Below are positions 1-7,734 of a DNA stretch of 22,333 nucleotides, one piece after another. Position numbers and translations under genes: made by a program. The notes beneath the pieces were generated by a model, which was given only the letters and a program-made list of their open reading frames with translations, made no database searches and was not told the origin of the DNA. Each line of letters begins with the position of its first letter. Position 1 is the first letter of the stretch. Source of the stretch: CAWDPQ01 sp049642465 (GTDB lineage: Bacteria > Acidobacteriota > Vicinamibacteria > Vicinamibacterales > 2-12-FULL-66-21); assembly GCA_049642465.1 (NCBI GenBank), contig JBAROV010000181.1:1-22333 (forward strand), given 5' to 3'.

Positions 1-1
1 T

Positions 2-53
2 CTCATGATCTCCTGACCTCCTGTGATCCACCTCCTGCTCTCATGACCTCCTG
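2..53. repeat. Short degenerate CCTCCTG repeat block
   Basis: The motif (A)CCTCCTG occurs at 16-23, 30-37 and 46-53, with a variant TCTCCTG at 9-15. A longer unit, CTCATGA followed by a C/T and then CTCCTG, is present at 2-15 and 40-53 with one mismatch. Read on the minus strand it is a series of CAGGAGGT blocks. The block lies just before the first complete gene and probably just after a gene outside the window. CCTCC is complementary to the GGAGG ribosome-binding site at 125-129, so pairing is conceivable if both are on one transcript, but nothing shows that it happens. Confidence 0.55.
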
Positions 54-90
54 TTCACTCACGCGAGAGCTTAAGCGAGGGCCGAGGGAA

Positions 91-107
91 CCGCCGCGAA
101 GCGGCGG
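91..107. other. GC-rich perfect hairpin
   Basis: CCGCCGC (91-97) and GCGGCGG (101-107) form a perfect 7-base-pair stem closed by a GAA triloop. An alternative pairing is possible between GGGCC (79-83) and GGCCC (106-110). No T-run follows, so it does not look like a classical intrinsic terminator. It lies 17 bases before the ribosome-binding site of the next gene and could be a leader structure or the end of an upstream transcript. Confidence 0.4.
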
Positions 108-134
108 CCCAGAGCGCCAATGTTGGAGGCAAAT

Positions 135-584
135 ATGAAACGAACGATGTGGAGTGTGATCGTGGCAGTGGTCCTGGCGGTGGCGGCGTTCAGTTTTGCC
201 GACGCGCAGGGCCGAGGGCAGCGCGGACCGCGGCCGGACGGTGGTCCGGGCTTTGGACGGGGAGGCCCGGGGGGATTTGCACGCGTTGCCGACTTGACGG
301 ACGAACAGAAGAAGCAAGTGCAGGCAATTCTCGAAGAAGAACGTTCGTCACGCGAAGGGCCGCCTGCGTCAATGACCATTCGTCGTCAGCTGGACGCCGA
401 GATCCTGTCGGACTCGCCAGACGAGCAGAAGATCGACACGCTGCGTCTGCAACTCGTCCAGGCCCACGGCGAGGAACTCTCACGTCAGATCGCCGTGCAG
501 CGGAAGATCGCACAGGTGCTGACGGTGGAGCAGCGAGCCACCGCCCGGGAACGACTCGATAAACCGCGCGGCCGGGGCTTCTAA
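135..584 (+). CDS. Secreted CpxP/Spy-like LTxxQ protein
   Basis: A small predicted periplasmic protein of 149 residues. The start at 135 is preferred over an ATG 15 bases upstream, because GGAGG at 125-129 sits five bases before it and it gives a clean signal peptide: a basic MKR start, a hydrophobic stretch to about residue 20, and an ADA-like cleavage site. A Gly/Arg/Pro-rich linker follows. The rest is helical and charged, with two LTxxQ-type motifs (LTDEQKK near residue 55 and LTVEQRA near 134), the hallmark of the CpxP/Spy family. Those proteins are periplasmic chaperones or metal- and stress-responsive sensors, but the family is loosely defined. The specific role here is unknown, and no sensor kinase or regulator lies nearby. 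Confidence 0.75.
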   Translation: MKRTMWSVIVAVVLAVAAFSFADAQGRGQRGPRPDGGPGFGRGGPGGFARVADLTDEQKKQVQAILEEERSSREGPPASMTIRRQLDAEILSDSPDEQKIDTLRLQLVQAHGEELSRQIAVQRKIAQVLTVEQRATARERLDKPRGRGF

Positions 585-597
585 CTGTCACGCGGGC

Positions 598-653
598 CCG
601 TGCTGTCTGGATCGTCGACCGTCGAATTACCGGTGGCGGTCCAAGCAGCACGG
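598..653. other. Imperfect inverted repeat after the LTxxQ gene
   Basis: CCGTGCTGTCTGGA (598-611) pairs with TCCAAGCAGCACGG (640-653) at 12 of 14 positions, enclosing 28 bases. It starts 14 bases after the stop codon at 584. No T-tract follows, so at most it is a non-canonical terminator or an mRNA-end structure. Confidence 0.35.
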
Positions 654-670
654 ACGCGCGAGCCAGGCAC

Positions 671-691
671 TTGGGAGTTGGCGGTTGGTAG
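671..691. repeat. Three-copy TTGGNNG heptamer repeat
   Basis: Three adjoining 7-base units, TTGGGAG (671-677), TTGGCGG (678-684) and TTGGTAG (685-691), share the pattern TTGGNNG. The repeat lies about 30 bases before the VWA-protein start and overlaps the candidate promoter -35 box. Confidence 0.6.
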
Positions 692-706
692 CTGACTTGC
701 TACGAT
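678..706 (+). promoter_or_regulatory. Candidate sigma-70-type promoter
   Basis: TTGGCG (678-683) and TACGAT (701-706) are separated by 17 bases and resemble -35 and -10 boxes. Transcription would start near 713, leaving a very short leader before the ATG at 720. No good Shine-Dalgarno site is visible there, which would fit leaderless or near-leaderless translation. The -35 box lies within the TTGGNNG heptamers, so the match could be chance. Confidence 0.3.
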
Positions 707-719
707 CGAGATCGCTCTC

Positions 720-2516
720 ATGCTGATCCGAGCCGGTCTCCTCCTCGCCGTAATCGCGACAGCGGCCGCGGCCCAGGAACCTGCCCAGCAGCCAGAGCAG
801 CAACGGCCCCCGACTTTCAGAACCGGCACCAATCTCGTCCGCGTCGATGTCACAGTGACCGACACACGCGGTGAGCCCGTTCGTACGTTGCAGGCGCATG
901 ATTTCGAGGTCTTCGAGAACGGCGTCCTGCAACCGATCACGTCGTTCAAGCTGCTCGAAGCGACGGGACAGCCGACCGACGATTTGTCACTCCCTATTCG
1001 GTCCCGCGAGCACGCCGCCGCCGAAGCTGCGCGTGACGACGTGCGGGTGTTTTTGATCTTCTGGGACGAGTACCACATCAGTCAGTTTGTGCCGTCGGTC
1101 CGCGCTCGCGAGCAGCTCACTCGCTTCGTGCTCGATTCGTTTGGTCCGACCGATCTGGTCGCGTTCATGGACCCGCTCACGACGCTCGACTCCATCAGGT
1201 TTACGCGCGATCGCCGGGAGCTTGCCGAACAGGTTCGAGAGCTGAAAGGACGCCGTGGTGTGTACGTGCCGCCGCGCAGCGTCATGGAGGAAGGACACCT
1301 CCAGAACATGCGGGACATCGAAGGCATCCGCGCGCAGATCACGGCGTCGGCGTTGAGGGCTGCCCTTCTGCACCTCGGCTCGCTGCGCGAAGGGCGCAAA
1401 TCGCTGATCTTCATCAGCGAAAGTCTTGGTCCCCTGCGCGACCAGACCTCGACGGTGCTGTCGGATCTGATCCGGACCGCCAACGACACGAATACAGCCA
1501 TCGTGACCGTCGATCCGCGTGGCTTGCAGGTCGGTCGCGGCCCCGGCGCCCGGATGTCGGACGTGCTCGTGTCGCTGGCGTACGGTTCAGGCGCGGATCC
1601 GATTACCTCGAACGATTTCGTCGTTCCGCTTCGGAAAGTCGTTCGGCAGGCAAGCGCGTACTACTTGCTCGGCTATGACGGAGCGAACAGTCCCATGGAC
1701 GGGAAGTTTCACCAGATCAAGGTTCGCCTCAAGCACGGTGGGCTCGAGCTGCGCGGACGTTCAGGCTTTTGGGCACCGCGTGCGACCGAGATGGCCAAGG
1801 CCCGGGACGCAGCCGCGGCAGCTGCGCTGCCCACGCCTGTCGCGCGCGCCTTTGCCGAACTTCCGACAGAAGCCGCGCGGCGTCCCGTCGATTTTTGGGT
1901 CGGACTCGCACCGGGCGCGAGCGACGGCAGCGACGTGACCATCGCCTGGAGCCCACGAGGCAGCGTCGGCGATCGTCCGCCAGCGTCAGTGGATGTCGTT
2001 GCGACTGGCGAGGCCGGACCGGTACATACGGGTCCCGTCCAACCGCGTGGTCTCACATTCCCGGCACCCCCCGGCCGACTCCTATTGAATCTTGCTGTCC
2101 GGGACGCGCAAGGAGAGATAATCGACAGGGAAGTCCGCACTGTTGCCGTACCGCAAGCCAACACCGTCGCGCTTGCGCTCAGTACCCCGGTGATGTTCCG
2201 CGCCCGAAACCCAGTAGAACTCCGCGCGCTCGATCACGATGCACCGGTGTACGCCGGCCGTGACTTCGATCGGAGCGATCGACTCCGTGTACGCGTTCAG
2301 CTTTACGGGACGGCGACCGAAGGTGCGACAGTTTCGGCGAGGCTTCTTGGCGCACGGGGAGCGGCGTTGGCGAAACTCCCCGTCGAGTCTGTGCGTCCTG
2401 GGATCTACCAGATAGACTTAGTGCCGTCTATTTCCCGTGGCCAGTTCCTCATTGCGATTGAAGCGGTGAAGGAGACCGAACGCGCGGAAGCGATGGTGCC
2501 TTTCAGGGTTCGTTAG
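720..2516 (+). CDS. Secreted VWFA-related Acidobacterial domain protein
   Basis: A 598-residue exported protein. Residues 1-19 form a signal peptide ending in AAAAQ. Residues about 33-85 (TNLVRVDVTVTD, then DFEVFENG) are the beta-rich N-terminal segment characteristic of the 'VWFA-related Acidobacterial domain' family (TIGR03436). A von Willebrand A-like fold follows to about residue 350 (DVRVFLIFWDEYHIS, then GRKSLIFISESLG, then ending ASAYYLLGYD and LRGRSGFWA). The usual metal-binding DxSxS signature appears only as DEYHIS, so metal binding is doubtful. The C-terminal 200 residues look beta-rich and match no family I recognise. The family is greatly expanded in Acidobacteria and has no settled function; a role in envelope protein-protein interaction is inference. 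Confidence 0.85.
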   Translation: MLIRAGLLLAVIATAAAAQEPAQQPEQQRPPTFRTGTNLVRVDVTVTDTRGEPVRTLQAHDFEVFENGVLQPITSFKLLEATGQPTDDLSLPIRSREHAAAEAARDDVRVFLIFWDEYHISQFVPSVRAREQLTRFVLDSFGPTDLVAFMDPLTTLDSIRFTRDRRELAEQVRELKGRRGVYVPPRSVMEEGHLQNMRDIEGIRAQITASALRAALLHLGSLREGRKSLIFISESLGPLRDQTSTVLSDLIRTANDTNTAIVTVDPRGLQVGRGPGARMSDVLVSLAYGSGADPITSNDFVVPLRKVVRQASAYYLLGYDGANSPMDGKFHQIKVRLKHGGLELRGRSGFWAPRATEMAKARDAAAAAALPTPVARAFAELPTEAARRPVDFWVGLAPGASDGSDVTIAWSPRGSVGDRPPASVDVVATGEAGPVHTGPVQPRGLTFPAPPGRLLLNLAVRDAQGEIIDREVRTVAVPQANTVALALSTPVMFRARNPVELRALDHDAPVYAGRDFDRSDRLRVRVQLYGTATEGATVSARLLGARGAALAKLPVESVRPGIYQIDLVPSISRGQFLIAIEAVKETERAEAMVPFRVR

Positions 2517-2543
2517 GGTACGCATCTTGCGTGTTCATGAGAT

Positions 2544-4949
2544 GTGCCCCGGCTCGTTCATCAGATGCGCTCTCTATTTGCAAATCGCCCCCGTTTCCTG
2601 GTCGCGACAACTGCCACAATTTCCCTGATTATCGTCCTCGCTGCCGGTGTGGTGGGGTGGTTTACCTTCGATATAACGGCTGGGCTCCCGGATCGTCAGG
2701 CGATCAGCGGTCTCGGGGACATGGCGCAGTCGACCACGATTTACGACATCCACGATCGCCCGGCGTTCACGATCTTCAAGGAACAGCGGATCGAGGTCCC
2801 GCTCGAGCGCATATCCCCCAACTTCATCAAGGCGGTGATCTCCGTAGAAGACCAGCGGTTCTACGACCATTCGGGTGTGGACGCGATTCGGGTTGGCGCG
2901 GCAGTGCTGCGAAACATCGAAGAGGGGCGCCGCGCCGAAGGGGGGAGCACGATTACGCAGCAGCTTGCGCGGCAGAGCTTCTTGACGAGAGACAAGACAT
3001 ATCGGCGCAAGCTCAAAGAAGTCATCGTCGCTGCGTACATCGAGAGCCTTTATGACAAGAAGGAGATCCTCGAGCTGTACCTGAATAAGGTGTACTTCGG
3101 CGACGGGCTGTATGGCGTCGAGGCCGCGTCGCGTGGATACTTCGCGAAGAGCGCGAGCGCCCTCACGGTTGACGAAGGAGCGCTGCTCGCCGGACTCATC
3201 CAGTCCCCTTCCAGCTACGCACCGACAGTCAATCTCGACCGCGCGATCGCTCGCCGCGCCGTCGTCCTGCAGACGATGGTGGCCTCGGGGGCGATCGACC
3301 AGGCCACTGCCGAGCGCGCGCGAAAAGCGCCCGTGCATCTAACCAATGCGCTGGAAATCAAAGAGACGTCAGGGCTGTACTTCAAGGAACAGGTACGACG
3401 GGACCTTGTCGAACGCTTCGGTTGGCAGCGGGTCTATCAGGGCGGCCTTCGGGTTTCGACGACCTTCGATCCCGAGCTGCAACTTGCCGCAGAACGCGTT
3501 GTCGAAAAGGGCCTGCAAGACGTCGAACGGCGTTCCGGCTTCGCATACCCGCCGCGCGCCGTGACAGACGCGCCGCTCGCCCAGGCGACTTCGGGGAATC
3601 AGCCTGCGAAGGACACCCCAACGGTCGACTACCTGCAGGGCGCACTCGTCGCATTCGACCCCAGCAACGGATACGTGCGCGCACTCGTCGGTGGGCGCGA
3701 TTTCGATGAGAGCCGGTTCAATCGCGCCGTGCAGGCAAAGCGACAAGCGGGTTCCGCATTCAAGCCGTTTGTTTTTGCCACGGCGCTCGAAGGCGGGTAT
3801 TCGCCCGCGACGGTGATCACGCGCTTGAACGATCCAATCCTGACCGCCCAGGGTGATTGGGTTCCGGAAGACGAACATACGACCGCGAGTTCGATGACGC
3901 TTCGCACGGCGCTGCGCACGTCGAGCAACCGTGCAGCCGTCCAGCTGCTGAACAGCGTGAGAATACCGAAGGCCGTGGACTATGCCAAGCGCCTGAGCGT
4001 CGGCACGCCGCCCAGCGTGCCCTCGCTCGCGCTCGGCGCCGGCGAGGTGACGCTGCTGGCGCTCACCGCCGCGTACGGGTCGTTTGCCAACGGTGGACTC
4101 GTCCGGCCACCCGTGTTCATCCGGCGAGTCGAGGACAGCGAGGGCAAGGTGCTGTACAGCGACGAGGGCAAGTCTCAGCGCGCCATTTCTGAGGCGACCG
4201 CGTTTCTCATGACGAGCATGCTCTCGGACGTGATCAACTACGGCACCGCTTACCGCGCGCGCCAGGCCGGCTTCACGCTCCCAGCCGCTGGAAAAACCGG
4301 GACCACGAACGAGTACGTGGATGTGTGGTTCGTCGGATACACGCCGCACCTCGTGACCGGCGTCTGGATCGGATTCGATCAGCCAAAGACCATCCTCCGC
4401 AATGGATATGCGGGCGAGCTTGCCGTTCCTCTGTGGGCGTCGTTCATGAAGACCGCGACGCGCGGTGACAAACCGGATCAGTTCGAGCGGCCCGCCAACG
4501 TGACGACGATCAATGTGTGCCGCGTGTCCGGCAAGCTGCCCAACGGCGGATGTGATGACGTGGAAGTCGTGAACCGCGACGGGCTCATCGAACGGCGCTC
4601 GATGATCTACACCGAGTATTTCGTCAAAGGGACGCAGCCGACGACGCTTTGTCCGATACACGAGCCAGTGTCGCTGCTCGATCGTCTGGCTGGCGTCTTC
4701 GGCAAAGACAACCATGCGCCGCCGGTACCCGCCACCGAAGTCGGGCTGACGGTACCAGCTGTCGCCGGCACCAGCTCACCTGCCTCGCCACCACCCACCG
4801 CACGCCCATCCCCGAAGTCCGCGCCGCCCCAGGCGTCCGCTCCTACTGAAGAGCCGAAGAAGAAACGGGGATTCTGGTCCCGTGTATTCGGCATCGGCAA
4901 GGACAAAGACAAAAAGCCGGAAGAAGCGAAGAAACCAGGCGGACGGTAA
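2544..4949 (+). CDS. mrcA: Class A penicillin-binding protein (PBP1A type)
   Basis: Bifunctional peptidoglycan synthase that polymerises lipid II into glycan strands and cross-links the peptides. After a short cytoplasmic tail there is one membrane segment (about residues 18-41). The GT51 glycosyltransferase domain shows VEDQRFYDHSGVD (catalytic Glu102), GGSTITQQLARQ (133-144), RRKLKEV (154-160) and KKEILELYLNKVYFG (172-186). The transpeptidase domain has SAFK (nucleophile Ser404), SSN (460-462) and KTGTT (584-588). After about residue 640 there is a short Cys-containing region, then a Pro/Ala/Ser-rich and finally Lys-rich tail, probably disordered. The GTG at 2544 gives 801 residues; an ATG at 2565 (MRSLFANRP) is an equally plausible start, and neither has a good ribosome-binding site. 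The 27-base gap after the VWA gene is compatible with co-transcription. Confidence 0.95.
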   Translation: MPRLVHQMRSLFANRPRFLVATTATISLIIVLAAGVVGWFTFDITAGLPDRQAISGLGDMAQSTTIYDIHDRPAFTIFKEQRIEVPLERISPNFIKAVISVEDQRFYDHSGVDAIRVGAAVLRNIEEGRRAEGGSTITQQLARQSFLTRDKTYRRKLKEVIVAAYIESLYDKKEILELYLNKVYFGDGLYGVEAASRGYFAKSASALTVDEGALLAGLIQSPSSYAPTVNLDRAIARRAVVLQTMVASGAIDQATAERARKAPVHLTNALEIKETSGLYFKEQVRRDLVERFGWQRVYQGGLRVSTTFDPELQLAAERVVEKGLQDVERRSGFAYPPRAVTDAPLAQATSGNQPAKDTPTVDYLQGALVAFDPSNGYVRALVGGRDFDESRFNRAVQAKRQAGSAFKPFVFATALEGGYSPATVITRLNDPILTAQGDWVPEDEHTTASSMTLRTALRTSSNRAAVQLLNSVRIPKAVDYAKRLSVGTPPSVPSLALGAGEVTLLALTAAYGSFANGGLVRPPVFIRRVEDSEGKVLYSDEGKSQRAISEATAFLMTSMLSDVINYGTAYRARQAGFTLPAAGKTGTTNEYVDVWFVGYTPHLVTGVWIGFDQPKTILRNGYAGELAVPLWASFMKTATRGDKPDQFERPANVTTINVCRVSGKLPNGGCDDVEVVNRDGLIERRSMIYTEYFVKGTQPTTLCPIHEPVSLLDRLAGVFGKDNHAPPVPATEVGLTVPAVAGTSSPASPPPTARPSPKSAPPQASAPTEEPKKKRGFWSRVFGIGKDKDKKPEEAKKPGGR

Positions 4950-4971
4950 TGGTAGGATTTCGACGGCTCAC

Positions 4972-5958
4972 ATGCCGTTTCGCGATCTTGCCGGCCACCG
5001 TCGGCTCTTCGAACTGACCGCGCGCGCTGCGCGTGGCGGAACCCTGCCCCCCAGCCTCATATTCAGCGGCCCCGAAGGGGTGGGCAAGCGGCTGGCGGCG
5101 ACCGCGCTCGCGCAACTGGTGAACTGTCTCGCCCCTGTCGATGGCGACGCTTGTGGCGCGTGCACGGCGTGCGCGCGCATCGCGCGAGGCGTGCATCCCG
5201 ACGTCCTGACCATCGAACCAGGCGAGTCTGGGAGCATCAAGGTCGATCAGGTCCGCGAGGCAATCGAGCGGTCCGCCTATCGTCCCTTCGAAGGGCGGCG
5301 CCGGGTCGTCATCATAAACGAGGCGGATGCCCTCGTACCCGAAGCGCAGAACGCGCTGTTGAAGACGCTGGAGGAACCACCTCCGGCGTCGATGTTCGTG
5401 CTGATCACGTCGCGTCCCGATGTGCTGCTTCCGACGGTCCGATCCCGTTGTCAGCGGCTTCGGTTCGGGCGGCTCTCGCCCGGGGAGATCGCGCACGTGC
5501 TCGAGCACGCTCACGGATATTCGTCACGAGATGCTCATGCGGCGGCGGCGCTGGCCGACGGAAGTATCGGTCGGGCGCTCGAGGGAGGATCGGAGGACTA
5601 CGTTCGTGTGCGGGACGCCGCGGCGACGGTCCTCACGAGAATCGCGGGGGCCTCAGATCCGCGCAGCCGGCTCGACGCGGCGAAATCGCTGACCGATGGC
5701 GGTGGCGACCGCGACGACGTGGCATGCCGGCTTCGAGCCGTAGCCTCGCTGCTGCGTGATCTTGGAGTTCTGCTTTCCCGCGCGGACGAGCGCGATCTTG
5801 CCAATGCCGACTTGAAGCCGCTCTTGATGCGTCTTCTGAAGTCGTTCGATGGCGAGCGCACCCTTCGCGCGTTTTCGTCGATCGACCGGGCGCTGGACGC
5901 GCTTGACAGGAACGCCAGTCCGAAAATCGTGGCGGACTGGTTCGTCCTTCAGGACTGA
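4972..5958 (+). CDS. holB: DNA polymerase III delta' subunit
   Basis: Clamp-loader subunit of the replicative polymerase, 328 residues. The start is the ATG at 4972, giving MPFRDLAGH, the usual 'F..l.Gh' opening of the family; the frame is open further upstream but that part overlaps the PBP gene. Seen in order: a P-loop-like GPEGVGKR (33-40), a zinc-binding cysteine cluster (Cys52, 61, 64, 67), the Walker-B-like IINEAD (114-119), the AQNALLKTLEEPP stretch (125-137) and SRC (158-160), the arginine-finger motif that acts on the neighbouring ATPase subunit. The P-loop ends in KR rather than KT/KS and Walker B reads NEAD rather than DEAD, consistent with a subunit that does not hydrolyse ATP. 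holB next to a PSP1/RicT gene is also known from Bacillus subtilis (holB-yaaT), which supports both calls. Confidence 0.93.
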   Translation: MPFRDLAGHRRLFELTARAARGGTLPPSLIFSGPEGVGKRLAATALAQLVNCLAPVDGDACGACTACARIARGVHPDVLTIEPGESGSIKVDQVREAIERSAYRPFEGRRRVVIINEADALVPEAQNALLKTLEEPPPASMFVLITSRPDVLLPTVRSRCQRLRFGRLSPGEIAHVLEHAHGYSSRDAHAAAALADGSIGRALEGGSEDYVRVRDAAATVLTRIAGASDPRSRLDAAKSLTDGGGDRDDVACRLRAVASLLRDLGVLLSRADERDLANADLKPLLMRLLKSFDGERTLRAFSSIDRALDALDRNASPKIVADWFVLQD

Positions 5959-5960
5959 CC

Positions 5961-6018
5961 AGCGACAAGCGACTGACAGGCGTCAGCCGGACTAGCGACT
6001 AGCGACTGACAGCGTCAG
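5961..6018. repeat. Degenerate AGCGACT heptamers with small hairpins
   Basis: The 7-base unit AGCGACT/A occurs at 5961-5967, 5968-5974, 5994-6000 and 6001-6007. Two larger units, AGCGACTGACAGGCGTCAG (5968-5986) and AGCGACTGACAGCGTCAG (6001-6018), differ by one base. Each contains a small hairpin, CTGAC paired with GTCAG. The block fills most of the 89-base gap between holB and the PSP1 gene. Confidence 0.7.
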
Positions 6019-6047
6019 TGCCGAATTCGATCGATATATGAGGCGAC

Positions 6048-6848
6048 ATGTCTGTCGGGCCCGACCGCCCGTTCATCAGCGTGAAGTTCTCCCCGACGGG
6101 ACGAACATACACGTTCCTCGTCCCCGAGCTGGCGCTCGACGATCCTCCTCCCGCGTTCGTTCCCGGTGATCACGTTGTCGTGCAGACCGAAGAAGGGCAC
6201 GCAGTCGCGACGGTCACGCGAGCCGTCTCAACACTTGCAGAACGCAAACGTCCGTCCCCGGAGTCTCCCGCGCGAGTGGTGAGGAAGGCAACGCGTGAAG
6301 ACGTCATCACGCGGCTGAAACACCAGCAGCGCGAGCAGGAGGCGCAGCGCATCTGCCTCCTGAAGATCAAAGAGCGCAACATCGCGATGAAGCTGGCCAG
6401 GGTCGAACAGCTGTTCGATGGCTCCCGGCTGATTTTCTATTACACCGCCGAGGGCCGTGTGGATTTCCGGGAGCTCGTTCGCGATTTGGCGGCGCACTTC
6501 CGGGCGCGAATCGAGATGCGGCAGATTGGGGTCCGAGACGAGGCGCGGATGCTTGGAGGATACGGCCCCTGCGGCCGGCCGCTGTGCTGCACGACCTGGC
6601 TCAACTCGTTCGAGCCGATCTCGATCAAGATGGCCAAGCAGCAGAACCTGAGCCTCAATCCATCGAAGCTCTCCGGGATGTGCGGGCGTCTCAAGTGCTG
6701 CTTGCGCTACGAGCTGCCGAACGGAAAAGGCGTCACGCATGGCGGCTGCGCCGACGAAGGGGGCTGCGGATCGTGCAGCAACCCGACCGGTCCGGCGGGC
6801 GGCTGTGGATCCTGCGGCAGTGGCGGCTGCGGCAGTTGCGGGAGATAA
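6048..6848 (+). CDS. ricT: PSP1/RicT family protein with Cys-rich tail
   Basis: A 266-residue homologue of the PSP1 C-terminal domain proteins; Bacillus subtilis RicT (YaaT) works with RicA and RicF in RNA maturation through RNase Y and binds an iron-sulfur cluster. The core is clear: ICLLKIKERNIAMKL (102-116), DFRELVRDLAAHF (139-151), RDEARMLGGYGPCGRPLCC (163-181), SIKMAKQQNLSLNPSKLSG (192-210) and MCGRLKCCLRYE (211-222). Cys175, 180, 181, 212, 217 and 218 are the conserved cysteines. Residues 231-266 form a Gly/Cys/Ser-rich tail with seven more cysteines (234, 240, 243, 253, 256, 261, 264), largely as GGCGSC repeats. The start at 6048 has a modest GAGG four bases upstream. The function is inferred from family and from the holB neighbour; RicA and RicF partners are not in the window. 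Confidence 0.88.
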   Translation: MSVGPDRPFISVKFSPTGRTYTFLVPELALDDPPPAFVPGDHVVVQTEEGHAVATVTRAVSTLAERKRPSPESPARVVRKATREDVITRLKHQQREQEAQRICLLKIKERNIAMKLARVEQLFDGSRLIFYYTAEGRVDFRELVRDLAAHFRARIEMRQIGVRDEARMLGGYGPCGRPLCCTTWLNSFEPISIKMAKQQNLSLNPSKLSGMCGRLKCCLRYELPNGKGVTHGGCADEGGCGSCSNPTGPAGGCGSCGSGGCGSCGR

Positions 6849-6855
6849 GGGAGAG

Positions 6856-7734
6856 GTGAAGCCGCGGATCGGGATCACCGCCGGCGATCCTGCCGGCATC
6901 GGCCCGGAGATCGCGCGCAAGGCGGTCGACGATCGCGAGGTCGCAGAGCTTTGCGATCCGGTTCTGTACGGGCTCGACGACGAGCAGGCGCCCCGCACGT
7001 TTGCTGTCGGTCGTGTTTCCGCTGAGGCGGGCAGGGCGGCATACGAAGCAATCCTCCGGGCTGTCGAAGACGCTCGCGCGGGACGTATCGCGGCCGTTGT
7101 CACGGCACCCATCAACAAAGCGTCGTTTGCGGCCGCGGGACTGCCGTGGCGCGGGCACACCGATCTGCTCGCGCACCTGACGCGCGCGAAGCGGGTCGCG
7201 ATGATGTTCTATGCCGACACGTTGCGCGTCGTGCTCGCCACCGTGCATATTCCTCTTGCAGAGGTGTCGGGCGCCTTGAGTCAAAAACGGCTCGAAGAGG
7301 TCATCGCGCTCACCGCCGAGGAGTTGCCGCGATTCGGATTCGAGTCGCCGCGCCTGGCCGTGTGCGGCCTCAACCCGCATGCCGGCGAGCACGGCGTCAT
7401 TGGCACGGAAGACGACGAGGTCGTGCGTCCGGCGATTGAGTCGCGGCGGGCTGCCGGCGTGGCCGTAGAGGGACCTTTTCCGGCCGACACCGTGTTTCTT
7501 CGCGCGATGAAGGGGGAGTTCGACGCGGTGATTGCCTGTTACCACGATCAGGGGCTCATTCCCGTGAAGATGGCCGCCTTTGGCCGTGCCGTCAATGTCA
7601 CGCTTGGACTCCCCATCGTCCGGACATCGGTGGACCACGGAACGGCCTTCGACATTGCGGGCCGCGGCGTGGCCGACCCTTCGAGTTTGATTGAAGCAGT
7701 GAAGCTGGCTGTCCGGTTGTCAGCTCCTCGATGA
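6856..7734 (+). CDS. pdxA: 4-hydroxythreonine-4-phosphate dehydrogenase
   Basis: NAD-dependent, metal-requiring enzyme of the DXP-dependent vitamin B6 pathway; it oxidises 4-phosphohydroxy-L-threonine before PdxJ makes pyridoxine phosphate. I place the start at GTG 6856, with AAGGGAG just upstream and eight bases after the PSP1 stop. It yields VKPRIGITAGDPAGIGPE, the standard family opening. An ATG at 6739 in the same frame would add low-complexity Ala-rich sequence overlapping the PSP1 tail. Visible motifs: TAPINKASF, WRGHTDLL, ATVHIPL, GLNPHAGEHG, YHDQGLIPVK and LGLPIVRTSVDHGTAFDIAG, including the His residues of VHIPL, NPHAG and YHDQG that bind the metal in E. coli PdxA. At 292 residues it is about 35-40 shorter than usual, the missing part lying between the opening motif and TAPINK. 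Confidence 0.92.
   Translation: MKPRIGITAGDPAGIGPEIARKAVDDREVAELCDPVLYGLDDEQAPRTFAVGRVSAEAGRAAYEAILRAVEDARAGRIAAVVTAPINKASFAAAGLPWRGHTDLLAHLTRAKRVAMMFYADTLRVVLATVHIPLAEVSGALSQKRLEEVIALTAEELPRFGFESPRLAVCGLNPHAGEHGVIGTEDDEVVRPAIESRRAAGVAVEGPFPADTVFLRAMKGEFDAVIACYHDQGLIPVKMAAFGRAVNVTLGLPIVRTSVDHGTAFDIAGRGVADPSSLIEAVKLAVRLSAPR

Noticed and set aside
3369..4715. A 448-codon open frame on the minus strand opposite the penicillin-binding protein gene
   Set aside because: It lies wholly antisense to a gene with all expected PBP motifs, and its product has no recognisable motif. Long antisense frames are common in GC-rich DNA.
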